A stretch of 64,000 nucleotides of DNA from DASUPK01 sp963782345. Its GTDB lineage: Bacteria > Actinomycetota > Thermoleophilia > Solirubrobacterales > 70-9. The DNA lies in contig CAWAJF010000005.1 in NCBI GenBank assembly GCA_963782345.1, positions 310,001 to 374,000 of the forward strand, read 5' to 3'. Below the pieces are notes generated by a model, which searched no databases, was not told the origin of the DNA, and was given only the letters and a program-made list of their open reading frames with translations. The position numbers were made by a program, and so were the translations under genes. Positions 1 through 9,304 of the stretch are shown here, in pieces. Each line of letters begins with the position of its first letter. Position 1 is the first letter of the stretch.

Positions 1-390
1 GGGGACGAGCTGATCCCGGCCCGGGCGGCGGAGTACTCGCGGCTCCACCCTCGCTGCGGCACCAGCTTCCTCCTGATCGTGATGGTGCTGGCGATCTTCG
101 TCTTCGCGCCGATCGGCCTGCCGGCCTGGTACTGGCTGGTCGCCTCGCGCATCCTCGGCATCCCGCTGATCGCCGGCCTCTCCTACGAGGTGATCAAGTG
201 GGCCGGCAAGCACCGCAACAAGCGCTGGGTGCGTGCCGTGATGTGGCCGGGCCTGATGCTCCAGAACCTCACCACCCGCGAGCCCGACCTCGATCAGCTC
301 GAGGTGGCGATCAGCTCCCTCCAGGCAGTCCTGGCCGTGGAGGACCCGTATGAAGCAAAGCGAGATCAGGCCATCGAAATCGTGGCGTAG
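1..390 (+). CDS. DUF1385 (YqhQ-like) family protein, C-terminal part
   Basis: The reading frame is open from the first base of the window, so the gene is truncated at its 5' end; about 129 residues remain. The visible part holds an RCGTSFLL motif followed by two hydrophobic stretches (about residues 20-40 and 43-60) and a charged C-terminal tail. This matches the end of DUF1385/YqhQ-type membrane proteins, whose biochemical role is not settled. In actinobacteria DUF1385 genes often lie just upstream of prfA; here prfA begins near 6.3 kb, so about 6 kb of unrelated genes separate the two. The family call is from recalled motif patterns. Confidence 0.75.
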   Translation, partial: GDELIPARAAEYSRLHPRCGTSFLLIVMVLAIFVFAPIGLPAWYWLVASRILGIPLIAGLSYEVIKWAGKHRNKRWVRAVMWPGLMLQNLTTREPDLDQLEVAISSLQAVLAVEDPYEAKRDQAIEIVA

Positions 391-409
391 GCACGGTGTC
401 GCCCCTCGT

Positions 410-431
410 CACATGAGAGGAGTCTCACGTG
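410..431. other. Imperfect inverted repeat upstream of the ferredoxin
   Basis: CACATGAGA and TCTCACGTG form a 9-bp stem with one mismatch around a GGAG loop, in the gap between the DUF1385 gene and the ferredoxin. It could be an operator or a weak hairpin; no T-run follows, so a classical terminator is unlikely. Confidence 0.3.
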
Positions 432-473
432 GCGCTAACCGAGTGTTGAACTCGCGGCCCGATGATTGCCGGC

Positions 474-680
474 ATGAAGATCAAGGTCCACATAGACGAG
501 GGCGAATGCCTCGCCTACGGCGACTGCGCCGAACTGGCACCCGGCGCGTTCGAGGTCGATGAGGTGGCGCGTCATGTCGGAGCGGCGCCGCTGCGCCAGC
601 TTGTCGACGCGGCGCGCGCCTGTCCGATGGGTGCGATCACGCTGTTCGACGCTGAGACCGGCGAGCCGGTCGCTCCCTAA
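474..680 (+). CDS. Ferredoxin, 3Fe-4S type
   Basis: A 68-residue small acidic protein. The first cysteine pair is spaced C-x5-C (CLAYGDC), followed by an A-P-x-A-F segment, and a late CP (ACPMGAI) supplies the third ligand. This is the pattern of single-cluster [3Fe-4S] ferredoxins that typically pass electrons to cytochromes P450 in actinobacteria; no P450 lies in this window. Start: ATG at 474 puts MKIKVHIDEGEC at the N-terminus as usual for the family; an ATG at 462 would add four residues. The stop slightly overlaps the end of the convergent histidine kinase gene. Confidence 0.85.
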   Translation: MKIKVHIDEGECLAYGDCAELAPGAFEVDEVARHVGAAPLRQLVDAARACPMGAITLFDAETGEPVAP

Positions 681-2152
681 CGAGCCGGACGCTCCCAAAC
701 GGGGGGGGTGGCCCGGGGTCGGGAGGGGTAGCCCGGGATCGAGAAGCGGATCGTCGCTCCGGCGCCCGGCGACGATTCGGCCGCGATCGAGCCTCCATGC
801 GCTTCCACGATCGCCCGCGCGATCGCGAGGCCCAGCCCGCTGCCTCCCTCGGCTCTGCTCCGCCCCTCGTCGGTGCGGTGGAAGCGATCGAAGATCCGCA
901 CGAGCTGGTCGGGCTCGATCCCCGTGCCGTCATCGCGGACGGCGAACACCGCCGAGCCGTTCTCAGAGCCGATCGAGATCTCGATGTGGCCGTCCTGCGA
1001 GGTGTGTCGCACGGCGTTGGCGACCAGGTTGCGGAGCACCTGGGCGAGCCTGTCCGGGTCCGCCTCGAGGTCGCCGTGGATGCTCGTCTCGACGCTGTAG
1101 CTACGTGACCCCAGCAGCGGCAGGTCGCGGCGGAGGTCCTCGACGAAGTCGTCGATCGGCACCCGCCGCCGCTGCACCAGGCCTCCGCGCTCGGCCTTGG
1201 CCAGCGTCAGCATGTCGTCGGTGAGCCGCTCCATCCGCCGGACCTCCTTCATCAGCTCGTCCGCTTCGGCCTCGACGGCGTCTCGGTCGCCCGCATGGTC
1301 GGCGAGCTGCTCGATCCGCCCACGCAGCACCGTCAACGGGCTACGGAGCTCGTGCGACGCGTCCGAGACGAAGTCTCGCTGCAGGCGGAAGCCCTCCTCG
1401 AGCCGATCCATCATGTGGTTGAAGGAGTCCGCGAGCACCCCGGCCTCGTCCTCACCGCTGTAGTCGATCCGGTGGGTGAGGTCTCCGGAATCGACGGCGG
1501 AGGCGACCAAGGCCATCCGGCGAAGCGGCCGCGTGATCAGGTTCGCGAGCCAGATCGCGATCGCTACCGAGAGCAGGAGGGCACCGAGGCCCACCGCGAT
1601 GAAGCGGTTTCGCAGCGACTCGAGGGCCTGGTCGATGGAGGTGAGTGGATCCGCCACGCGGAAGGTCCCGATCCTGCTCTCGCCGACGAGCACCGGTTTC
1701 GTGAGGACGCGGAGCCTTCCGGTCTCGTCCGTCGAGATCGTCGTCAGGCCGTTGCCCGCTGAGACGATGCCCCCGCCCTCGCTCTCTCCGCCCTCGCGGC
1801 CGCCGCGGACCTCGGCGAGCTCCTCGTTCACGATCCGCTCCTGGTTGGTGACCGGCGGGAGGCCCGCCGGCGAGACGAGGTAGATGCGAGCCTCGGGGTG
1901 GTAGCGCTGGCCGGCGACGAACCGCTCGCTCGCGGCCCCGAGCGTGGCGGGGTCGTGAACTCTTCCGCTGTTCAGCACCCGCTGCTGATACTCCGCGTAC
2001 TGCTCATTCAGCTCCCGGTCGAGGCGGCTGCGGAGATTGGCGGCGGTCGTCGCATGCAGGGCGAAGAAGCTCGCCGCGACGGCCGCCATGCTCACCGCGG
2101 AGATCGCGAGCACGAGCCGCAGCCGGATCCCGCGCGGCGCCCATCTACGCAT
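677..2152 (-). CDS. Sensor histidine kinase (HAMP-HisKA-HATPase)
   Basis: 491 residues. An N-terminal membrane segment (about 13-36) and a second one (about 183-207) frame an extracytoplasmic sensor region of roughly 145 residues. A HAMP linker follows, then the HisKA box SDASHELRSPLT with the phosphoacceptor His near residue 267. The ATPase domain shows the N box (RNLVANAVRH), G1 (DDGTGIEPD) and G2 (GSGLGLAIA). It is the membrane partner of the response regulator just upstream; its start overlaps the regulator stop by 8 bases, so the two are co-translated. The ligand is unknown. The divergent apbE/ferric-reductase genes hint at a redox or metal signal (inference). Confidence 0.93.
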   Translation of the reverse strand: MRRWAPRGIRLRLVLAISAVSMAAVAASFFALHATTAANLRSRLDRELNEQYAEYQQRVLNSGRVHDPATLGAASERFVAGQRYHPEARIYLVSPAGLPPVTNQERIVNEELAEVRGGREGGESEGGGIVSAGNGLTTISTDETGRLRVLTKPVLVGESRIGTFRVADPLTSIDQALESLRNRFIAVGLGALLLSVAIAIWLANLITRPLRRMALVASAVDSGDLTHRIDYSGEDEAGVLADSFNHMMDRLEEGFRLQRDFVSDASHELRSPLTVLRGRIEQLADHAGDRDAVEAEADELMKEVRRMERLTDDMLTLAKAERGGLVQRRRVPIDDFVEDLRRDLPLLGSRSYSVETSIHGDLEADPDRLAQVLRNLVANAVRHTSQDGHIEISIGSENGSAVFAVRDDGTGIEPDQLVRIFDRFHRTDEGRSRAEGGSGLGLAIARAIVEAHGGSIAAESSPGAGATIRFSIPGYPSRPRATPPVWERPAR

Positions 2153-2822
2153 CGGCGCTCACCAGCCGGTAGCCGGCCGAGCGAACGGTCTGGATCGGTG
2201 CCTCGCCGTCGCCGTTGGCGAGCTTCCGGCGCAGGTACCCGATGTAGACGTCGAGCACGTTGGTCCCGGGGTCGTAGTCGTAGCCCCAGACCGCGTTCAG
2301 GATCTGCGCTCGCGAGAGCACCTGATCGGGGTGGCGCATCAGGTAGGCGAGCAGCTCGAACTCACGCGCCGTCAGCTTCACGCCGCGGCCGTCTCGATCG
2401 ACCTCGCGGGTGCGGAAGTCGAGGCTGATCCCTCCGACCTCCAGCGAGGTCGCGCTGGCCTGGCCCGGTTGGCGCAGGTGGGCCCTGATCCGGGCGATCA
2501 GCTCGGCGAAGGCGAATGGCTTGGTGAGGTAGTCGCTCGCGCCGAGGTCGAGCCCGGTCACCACGTCGTCGGTCTCGGCCAGCGCCGTCAGCATGATCAC
2601 CGGGAGGCCCTCGTCGCTCTCCCGGATTCCCCTCACCACCTCGAGGCCGCTCTGCTTGGGGAGGAGGACGTCCAGGATCACCAGCGCGTAGTCCCCGGTG
2701 CGCGCGAGCGCCAGTCCCTCCTCGCCGTCGTAGGCGCAGGTGACCGAGTAGCCCTCGGCCTCGAGCCCGCGCTGGACGAACTCGGCGATGGGGCGCTCGT
2801 CCTCGACTACCAGGATCCGCAT
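2145..2822 (-). CDS. OmpR/PhoB-family response regulator
   Basis: 225 residues. The receiver domain begins MRILVVEDE with the acidic pocket at residues 8-9, phosphoacceptor Asp at about 51 (VILDVLLP) and a conserved Lys in the YLTKPFAF segment. The C-terminal winged helix (about 130-225) includes LTAREFELLAYLMRHPDQVLS, typical of OmpR/PhoB DNA-binding domains. ATG at 2822 is chosen because an upstream in-frame extension would add 20 non-conserved residues, and because a TAGCAT -10 box lies 8 bases before this ATG. It is transcribed with the histidine kinase and divergently from apbE. Confidence 0.93.
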   Translation of the reverse strand: MRILVVEDERPIAEFVQRGLEAEGYSVTCAYDGEEGLALARTGDYALVILDVLLPKQSGLEVVRGIRESDEGLPVIMLTALAETDDVVTGLDLGASDYLTKPFAFAELIARIRAHLRQPGQASATSLEVGGISLDFRTREVDRDGRGVKLTAREFELLAYLMRHPDQVLSRAQILNAVWGYDYDPGTNVLDVYIGYLRRKLANGDGEAPIQTVRSAGYRLVSADA

Positions 2823-2830
2823 GCGGCCCA

Positions 2831-2836
2831 ATGCTA
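2831..2836 (-). promoter_or_regulatory. -10 box (TAGCAT) for the response regulator
   Basis: On the minus strand TAGCAT lies 8 bases before the ATG at 2822, giving a leaderless or near-leaderless transcript. It is one of several such boxes in this window. No clear -35 is seen. Confidence 0.45.
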
Positions 2837-2864
2837 GGCGGGGCGCCGCGGGACGGCCGAGATC

Positions 2865-2882
2865 CTCTAAGAGAACTCTCAT
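2865..2882. promoter_or_regulatory. Direct repeat, candidate response-regulator binding site
   Basis: CTCTAAG and CTCTCAT are separated by 4 bases (11-bp period) in the divergent gap between the response regulator and apbE. OmpR/PhoB-type regulators bind tandem heptamers with this 7-4-7 spacing. Autoregulation and control of apbE are inferred. Confidence 0.35.
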
Positions 2883-2918
2883 CTGGGCCTTACGGCCCGT
2901 TCATCGCCCCGAACGACT

Positions 2919-3917
2919 ATGGCGGTCGTGATCTCGAGCCCGGGCCAGCCATACGTGGAGAACGATCGCCGCTTCCGGCTCTTCGGCTCGCACGTCCGCG
3001 TCCTGATCGGCGCGCCGGCGCGAGCGGACATTCCCTCTCCCGAGGCGATGAGCATCCAGATCGAGTTCTTCCTCCGGCTCCTGCACCGCAAGCTGACCCG
3101 TTTCGACGAGGGCAGCGAGCTCTGCGCGCTGAACGCGGAGGCGGGCGAGTCATGCTCGGTCAGCCCGACCCTCGCGGTCGCCGTCAGTGCCGCCCTGTGG
3201 GCGGCCCGACGCTCCAACGGGCTCGTCGACCCGACGCTGGTGGGCGAGCTCGAAGCCGCCGGCTATGCGACGACGCGCGCCGACCTTCCCCCGGCCGGGA
3301 TCGACGAGGCGCTGTCGGTCGCTCCCGATCGGGCGCCGGCCTCTCCGCGGGCCGACGCTCGCTGGCAGGAGGTCTCGGTCGACCCGGTCGCCGGAGTGGT
3401 GTCGCGCCCTGCCGGCGTCCGCATCGACACCGGTGGCAGCGGCAAGGGACTGGCCGCGGATCTGGCCGCCGACCGCCTTGCCGGCTACTCCGCCTTCGTG
3501 GTCGATGCCGGAGGGGACCTTCGCCTCGGCGGGGAGCGCCCGCCCGAGCGCATCGTCCGCATCGATCACCCGCTCGCCGAAGTTCCCGCTCACGAGTTCA
3601 CCCTGGCTCGCGGCGCCGTCGCCACCAGCGGCATCAAGACCCGCCTCTGGCGCGCAGACGACGGCTTCGCGCATCATCTGCTCGATCCATCCACCGGCAA
3701 GCCCGCCTGGACGGGCGTGATTCAGGCGACCTCGCTCGGCGACACCGCCCTGGAGGCCGAGACGCTCGCGAAGATGGCCTTCCTCTCCGGGCCCGAGCAC
3801 GCGCGCGAGATCCTCGAGCCGCAGGGTGGTCTGATCGTCCTCGACGACGGCAGCGTCGAGCTCTGCGGCGCCCTGGCCGAGCCGTCGGGCGACCGCGACG
3901 AGGTGGTGGCGGCGTGA
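2919..3917 (+). CDS. apbE: FAD:protein FMN transferase (ApbE)
   Basis: 332 residues. ApbE enzymes use FAD to attach FMN covalently to Thr/Ser of target proteins outside the cytoplasm. Family marks are present: RIDTGGSGKG near residue 168, VVDAGGD near 196 (FAD/Mg2+ binding) and HHLLDPSTGKP near 251. No clear signal peptide or lipobox is seen, so export is unclear. The stop overlaps the GTG of the next gene (GTGA), a ferric-reductase-like membrane protein. The two probably form one redox unit. No FMN-binding target domain with the usual S/T-G-A-T motif was found nearby. Confidence 0.92.
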   Translation: MAVVISSPGQPYVENDRRFRLFGSHVRVLIGAPARADIPSPEAMSIQIEFFLRLLHRKLTRFDEGSELCALNAEAGESCSVSPTLAVAVSAALWAARRSNGLVDPTLVGELEAAGYATTRADLPPAGIDEALSVAPDRAPASPRADARWQEVSVDPVAGVVSRPAGVRIDTGGSGKGLAADLAADRLAGYSAFVVDAGGDLRLGGERPPERIVRIDHPLAEVPAHEFTLARGAVATSGIKTRLWRADDGFAHHLLDPSTGKPAWTGVIQATSLGDTALEAETLAKMAFLSGPEHAREILEPQGGLIVLDDGSVELCGALAEPSGDRDEVVAA

Positions 3918-4555
3918 ACTCCTATACGGATCCCGGCCAGCACATCTTCTGGATCGCGAGCCGCGCCTTCGGGGTCGTCGCCCTGATCCTGGTCGCCGTC
4001 TCCGTCGGAATGGGCCTGGCGATGGCGATGCGCTCGGCCAAGGGCCCGGGCGCGATGGCGAAGCTGAAGCAGGCTCACGAGGCGACCGCGCTGACCGCGC
4101 TGATCTTCATCGCGGCACACGGGCTTGTCCTGCTCGGGGACACCTACCTGCGGCCGGGACTCTCCGGGATCGCGATCCCGTTCGTGATGTCCCACAGGCC
4201 GCTCTGGACGGGCCTCGGCGTCGTCGGTGGATGGATGGCTGCCCTGCTGGGCCTGACCTTCTACGTCCGCCGGTGGATCGGCCCGGCGCTGTGGCGAAAG
4301 ATGCATCGCTGGACGCTGGCCGTCTACGCGCTTGCGGTGTTCCATACCCTCGGCGCGGGCACCGACGCCCGCTCCTTCTGGCTGCTCGTCATCGTGATCG
4401 CGACCGTCGCCCCGCTCGCCGTGATGGCGGCCGTTCGCCTCCTGCCGAGCGACGAGCCTGCGCGCGGACGTCCGCGGCGCCGCATCCCGCTGCCGTCGGA
4501 GCAGCTCGCCGGCAGGGCCAGTGCAAGTCCATACGACTACGAGCCCGCGCGATGA
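3914..4555 (+). CDS. Ferric reductase-like transmembrane protein
   Basis: 213 residues from a GTG that overlaps the apbE stop. Five hydrophobic segments are visible (about 10-36, 57-80, 95-115, 125-145, 152-175), with His residues in or next to the second and fourth (AAHGLVLL, KMHRWTL...FHTLG) that could ligate haem. This fits the ferric-reductase/MsrQ-like transmembrane family that moves electrons across the membrane. There is no FAD/NAD-binding domain, so it needs a partner. The Arg-rich C-terminus is cytoplasmic or linker. It overlaps the next gene by 4 bases (ATGA), indicating translational coupling. Confidence 0.8.
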   Translation: MNSYTDPGQHIFWIASRAFGVVALILVAVSVGMGLAMAMRSAKGPGAMAKLKQAHEATALTALIFIAAHGLVLLGDTYLRPGLSGIAIPFVMSHRPLWTGLGVVGGWMAALLGLTFYVRRWIGPALWRKMHRWTLAVYALAVFHTLGAGTDARSFWLLVIVIATVAPLAVMAAVRLLPSDEPARGRPRRRIPLPSEQLAGRASASPYDYEPAR

Positions 4556-5001
4556 CCCCCGAGCCGAGATATCCCGAGCGAGTCCCACGCCGCTACGCCG
4601 GGCGCACCCGCACCGCCCGCGAGACGCGCGCCTACCGGGCGCGGCGGTACTCCACCCGGGGATCGCTGCAATCCACGAAGGCCCTGACGGTCAAGCTCGC
4701 CGTTCTCGCGATCGTGCCGACCCTGGCAATCGGTGGCCTGATCGCCGCGCAGATGGCCTCCGGCCAGGATCCGGCCCTGGGCCCGAAGGCCACAAAGCAC
4801 GCGAAGAACACGACCGCGAAGAGCTCGAACAGCGGCTCCTCGGCCGGCAGCGCGTCGAGCGGCAGCTCCGCCAGCGACCCGTACTCGCAGGTCTACGGCG
4901 ACGACGGCTACTACTCCTCAGGCTCGAGCGGGTACTCCTCGGGCTCCGGCTACTCCACCCAGCAGTCCGCGCCGGCGCCGGTCACGAGCTCCACCTCGTA
5001 G
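4552..5001 (+). CDS. Single-pass membrane protein with Ser/Gly/Tyr-rich outer region
   Basis: 149 residues. The first 45 are Arg/Tyr-rich and cytoplasmic-like. A hydrophobic segment (about 46-67, KLAVLAIVPTLAIGGLIAAQ) acts as signal anchor. The rest is a low-complexity outer region rich in Ser, Gly and Tyr. No domain is recognised. It is coupled by ATGA overlap to the ferric-reductase-like gene, so it probably belongs to the same redox unit; whether it is an electron-transfer partner or a structural tether cannot be told. It is convergent with the NRAMP gene, with one base between the two. Confidence 0.7.
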   Translation: MTPEPRYPERVPRRYAGRTRTARETRAYRARRYSTRGSLQSTKALTVKLAVLAIVPTLAIGGLIAAQMASGQDPALGPKATKHAKNTTAKSSNSGSSAGSASSGSSASDPYSQVYGDDGYYSSGSSGYSSGSGYSTQQSAPAPVTSSTS

Positions 5002-5002
5002 C

Positions 5003-6214
5003 TCAGCCGAGGATCGTCAGTACGCCCAGCGCGAGCACGGACATCGCGATCAGCGCAAGCCCCACTCCGGTCACGATTCGCCCGGTGGTCCCGAGCGCCT
5101 CGTCGCCCATCAGCTCCGTGTCGGTCGCCAGCCGCCGCATCACAGGCAGCATCACCAGCAGCAGGACGGCATTGAGCGCCTGGGAGAGGAAGAGGATCGG
5201 GATCAGCGGCGCGCCTGGAATCAGCACGAGCACCGCCGCGACCACCACTACGCCGCCGAAGCTCAGATAGAAGAGCGGGGCCTCCGCGAAGGTGTCGTTG
5301 ACGTCGGCCGGCTTGCCCTGGGTCTCCGCGACGGAGTAGGCGGTCGAGAGAGGGACCACCGCGGCGGCGAGCAGCGCCGCGCCCAGGAACCCGACGCCGA
5401 ACAGCGTCGACGCCGAGGAGCCCGCCAGCGGCTCGAGGGCCTTCGCGGCGTCGCTCGCGTCGTTGATGTCGATGCCGTTGACGTGCAGCGTGGCGGCGCA
5501 GGCGATCACGACGAAGAAGCCGATCACGCCCGTGAGCAGCGCGCCGACCACCACGTCCACGTTCTCGAAGCGCAGGTCCTTGAGGCGCAGGTGCTTGTCC
5601 GCCGCGTAGGACTGGATGAAGACGAGCCCCCAGGGCGCCAGCGTCGTGCCGATCGTCGCAACGGCGACGAGGACGGCGTCCCGGGTGAGCGGCAGATGGG
5701 GGACGACCAGGCCTCTGGCGGCCGCGCCCCAGTCGGGATGGGCGAGCAGTCCGGAGACGACATAGGTGACGAAGACCGCGCTCAGCGCGAGCAGGACGTG
5801 CTCGACCCGGAAGAAGGAGCCACGCAGCACCAGGGCCGAGACGGCGATGCCCGCCAGCGGCACCGTCGCGTACCGGCTGATCCCCGCGAGCAGCTCGAGG
5901 CTCGCCGCGACCCCGGCGAACTCGGCGCACATCGTTCCCACGTTGGCCACCACCAGGGCGGCGAGGACGAGCCGGGCCTCCGTGACACCGTGCCGCTGGC
6001 GAACCAGCGTCAGCAGACCCTTCCGGGTGACCACTCCCATCCGAGCCCCGAGAAGATGGAAGACGATCAGGGCCGCAGTGGAGACCGCGAGCACCCAGAG
6101 CATCTCGTAGCCGTACTTGGCGCCGAGGATCGAATAGGTGGTGATCCCGGCGGGGTCGTCGTCGGAGAGCCCGGCGAGTACGCCCGGGCCGACGACGGCG
6201 AGCAGGGCCCCCAT
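5003..6214 (-). CDS. NRAMP-like divalent metal transporter
   Basis: 403 residues, about 11 hydrophobic segments. It resembles the NRAMP (SLC11) fold: VVGPGVLAGLSDDDPAGITTYS in the first helix and ATIGTTLAPWGLVFIQ in the sixth. In classical Mn/Fe transporters these positions read DPGN and MPH; here DPAG and APW replace them, so the metal-site Asn and Met are absent and the substrate is uncertain. ATG at 6214 is the first conventional start in frame. Upstream in-frame codons include CTG but no ATG or GTG close by. It is divergent from prfA. Confidence 0.85.
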   Translation of the reverse strand: MGALLAVVGPGVLAGLSDDDPAGITTYSILGAKYGYEMLWVLAVSTAALIVFHLLGARMGVVTRKGLLTLVRQRHGVTEARLVLAALVVANVGTMCAEFAGVAASLELLAGISRYATVPLAGIAVSALVLRGSFFRVEHVLLALSAVFVTYVVSGLLAHPDWGAAARGLVVPHLPLTRDAVLVAVATIGTTLAPWGLVFIQSYAADKHLRLKDLRFENVDVVVGALLTGVIGFFVVIACAATLHVNGIDINDASDAAKALEPLAGSSASTLFGVGFLGAALLAAAVVPLSTAYSVAETQGKPADVNDTFAEAPLFYLSFGGVVVVAAVLVLIPGAPLIPILFLSQALNAVLLLVMLPVMRRLATDTELMGDEALGTTGRIVTGVGLALIAMSVLALGVLTILG

Positions 6215-6340
6215 GTAGCCGGCGCCCAGGAGCGCCGGGCGGTGGCGGAGCAGCCAGGCATGCAGGTGGCGGCCGGGCCTGCCACGCGGGTGCTTGCGGA
6301 CGGGAGGGGCTTGGTCGGGTGGGTGCGCGACAATCGGAGC

Positions 6341-7414
<1,074 letters not shown>

Positions 7415-7443
7415 GCGCCCAGACCTCGGCAGTCCGGGATGCG

Positions 7444-8253
7444 ATGGAGGGGGCGGTCGGCGCCCTCGCCGCCGCCGGCTGTGAGACCGGTCGCCTGGAC
7501 GCTGAGCTCCTGCTCGCCCAGGCGACGGGCTGGGATCGGGCTCAGATCGCCGCCGATCCCGACCTGCGGCTGCCGCTTGGAGCCTCCCGGGAGTTCGCCG
7601 AGATGGTCCGCCGCCGTGCCCGGCGCGAGCCCGTGGCCTACATCCTGGGGCGGAAGGGGTTTCGGCGAATCGAGCTGATCGTCGACCGGCGGGTGCTGAT
7701 CCCACGGCCCGAGACCGAGCTGCTGGTCGAGGTCGCCCTCGAGGTGGGGGCGGGCTCGGTGATCGACGTCGGCACGGGCAGCGGCGCGATCGCCCTGGCC
7801 GTCGCGGACGAGCTTCCCGAGTCCCGGGTCGTGGCGGTCGACACCTCGATGGACGCGCTCCGGCTCGCCCAGGCGAACGCGGAGCGACTCGGGCTGGATG
7901 ACCGAGTCGACGTGGTGTCGGCCGGGATCGCCTCGCTGCCGGCGGATCAGAGCTTCGACCTCGTGCTCGCCAACCTTCCATACGTCGCCGCGGCGGATTG
8001 GGAAGAGCTCGCGCCCGAGATCCGCGAGTACGAGCCTCGCGAAGCGCTGGTGTCCGGCCCGACCGGGCTGGAGGCGATCGAGGGGCTGCTGGAGTCCGTC
8101 CGCGCGCTCGAGCGCCGGCCGGGCACCGTCGCCCTCGAGATCGGGGCGTCGCATGCCGAGGCGGTCTCGGAGCTCGTTCGCCGGGCGGGCTACGCGGAGG
8201 TGGAGACCCGGAAGGACCTGGCGGGCCTCGATCGGGTCGTCGTCGGGCGATGA
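7444..8253 (+). CDS. prmC: Release factor glutamine N5-methyltransferase (PrmC/HemK)
   Basis: 269 residues. It methylates the GGQ glutamine of release factors with SAM. The N-terminal helical domain is followed by LIPRPETELLVE, the SAM-binding IDVGTGSGAIAL and a substrate motif near residue 178 that reads NLPYV instead of the usual NPPY. The Asn and the PY are kept, so activity is likely. ATG at 7444 is the first start after the prfA stop. It overlaps the next gene by 4 bases (ATGA). prfA, prmC and the Sua5-type gene form one operon. Confidence 0.93.
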   Translation: MEGAVGALAAAGCETGRLDAELLLAQATGWDRAQIAADPDLRLPLGASREFAEMVRRRARREPVAYILGRKGFRRIELIVDRRVLIPRPETELLVEVALEVGAGSVIDVGTGSGAIALAVADELPESRVVAVDTSMDALRLAQANAERLGLDDRVDVVSAGIASLPADQSFDLVLANLPYVAAADWEELAPEIREYEPREALVSGPTGLEAIEGLLESVRALERRPGTVALEIGASHAEAVSELVRRAGYAEVETRKDLAGLDRVVVGR

Positions 8254-8891
8254 CCGAGATCGTCTCGATCGCGAGCGATGGGCCGAGCACCGCGCGGTCC
8301 GCGCTGGAGCGCTGCGTGGGGGAGGGGGGCGTGGCGATCTTTCCCGCCGACACGCTCTACGGCCTCGCCTGCGATCCGCTCAACGCCAGGGCGATCGAGC
8401 GCGTCCACGCGATCAAGGGCCGGGGCGAGCGAAAGTCGTCCGCCGTCATGTACTTCTCTCCGTTGGCGATGCGCGAGCTGGTCTCCGGCCTGGGGCCGAG
8501 GACGCGCGACGCGGTCGCCGCCCTGCTTCCGGGCCCTGTGACGCTGGTGGTCGCCAACCGGGATCAGCGCTACCCGCTGGCCTGCCGCGAGGATCTCGGA
8601 CGCCTCGGCGTGCGGTTGATCGAAGGATCGCTCGCCGGAGCGATGGCGCCCATTTTCCAGACGAGCGCGAATCGCAGCGGCGCGCCTGCGCCGAGCCGCT
8701 TCGTGGAGATCGACGGGCGGATCCTGGATGAGGTCGACCTCGCGATCGACGCTGGCGAGCTGATCGGCGAGCCCTCGACCGTCATCGACATCGTGGACAT
8801 CGATTCAGAAGGCCGCTGGGAGGTCCTGCGCGAGGGCGCCCTGCCGGCCGCAGAGGTGGCCCGGCTCCTCGAGCCGATCGCGGCCGGTTAG
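8250..8891 (+). CDS. tsaC: L-threonylcarbamoyladenylate synthase (Sua5/YrdC/YwlC family)
   Basis: 213 residues, one YrdC domain without the C-terminal Sua5 domain. It makes threonylcarbamoyl-AMP from Thr, bicarbonate and ATP for the t6A37 tRNA modification. Seen: VAIFPADTLYGLACD near residue 31, a KSSAVMYFS segment, LLPGPVTLV, and TSANRSGAPAPSR near 140. The canonical KxR in the substrate-binding loop (KGRGERK) is present. It is the third gene of the prfA operon and converges with a SnoaL-like gene. Confidence 0.92.
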   Translation: MTEIVSIASDGPSTARSALERCVGEGGVAIFPADTLYGLACDPLNARAIERVHAIKGRGERKSSAVMYFSPLAMRELVSGLGPRTRDAVAALLPGPVTLVVANRDQRYPLACREDLGRLGVRLIEGSLAGAMAPIFQTSANRSGAPAPSRFVEIDGRILDEVDLAIDAGELIGEPSTVIDIVDIDSEGRWEVLREGALPAAEVARLLEPIAAG

Positions 8892-8894
8892 CTG

Positions 8895-9302
8895 CTAGGG
8901 CGCCGCCGCCTCGGCAGCCGCCTGTGCCTCCGCGTGGCTCCCGTAGGCCCAGCCGCGCCGGAGCTTGTCCTCCCGGGGCTCGACCAGCCAGGCGACCTCA
9001 CTGCTGACGCGCTCCCCGGTCGTCCTGCGAGTGGCGTTCATCTCTCCCAGCACGAGCAGGCGCTCGCCGACCTCCCGAAAGGTCTCCAGCTCGACGTGCA
9101 TCTCGGAGAACATCTCGTCCACGTCCTCGAACCAGGCGCGAATGCCGTTCGGCCCGTGGTAGCCCGGGTCACCGTCCTCCCGCGCGGTCAGGAACGGGTG
9201 CCATTCGCAGTCCGGGGTCCAGACGGCGATCCAGGCCTCGCGATTGCGCGCGTTGTAGGCGTCCCTGGAGTCCTCGAGGAGCCTGCGGTACGGGGAGCCC
9301 AC
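8895..9302 (-). CDS. SnoaL/NTF2-like protein
   Basis: 135 residues, a single NTF2-like cone fold by pattern: an N-terminal helix with AYNARNREAW, WTPDCEWHPF, HGPNGIRAWFEDV and a C-terminal strand pair. This superfamily covers polyketide cyclases, isomerases and many uncharacterised proteins, so substrate cannot be assigned. It lies two bases downstream of a similar gene (9305-9712), suggesting a tandem duplication in one operon. Confidence 0.75.
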   Translation of the reverse strand: MGSPYRRLLEDSRDAYNARNREAWIAVWTPDCEWHPFLTAREDGDPGYHGPNGIRAWFEDVDEMFSEMHVELETFREVGERLLVLGEMNATRRTTGERVSSEVAWLVEPREDKLRRGWAYGSHAEAQAAAEAAAP

Positions 9303-9304
9303 GA

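Noticed and set aside
559..1224. 221-codon plus-strand frame opposite the first histidine kinase
   Set aside because: Arg/Ser/Pro-rich antisense shadow of a well-supported kinase.
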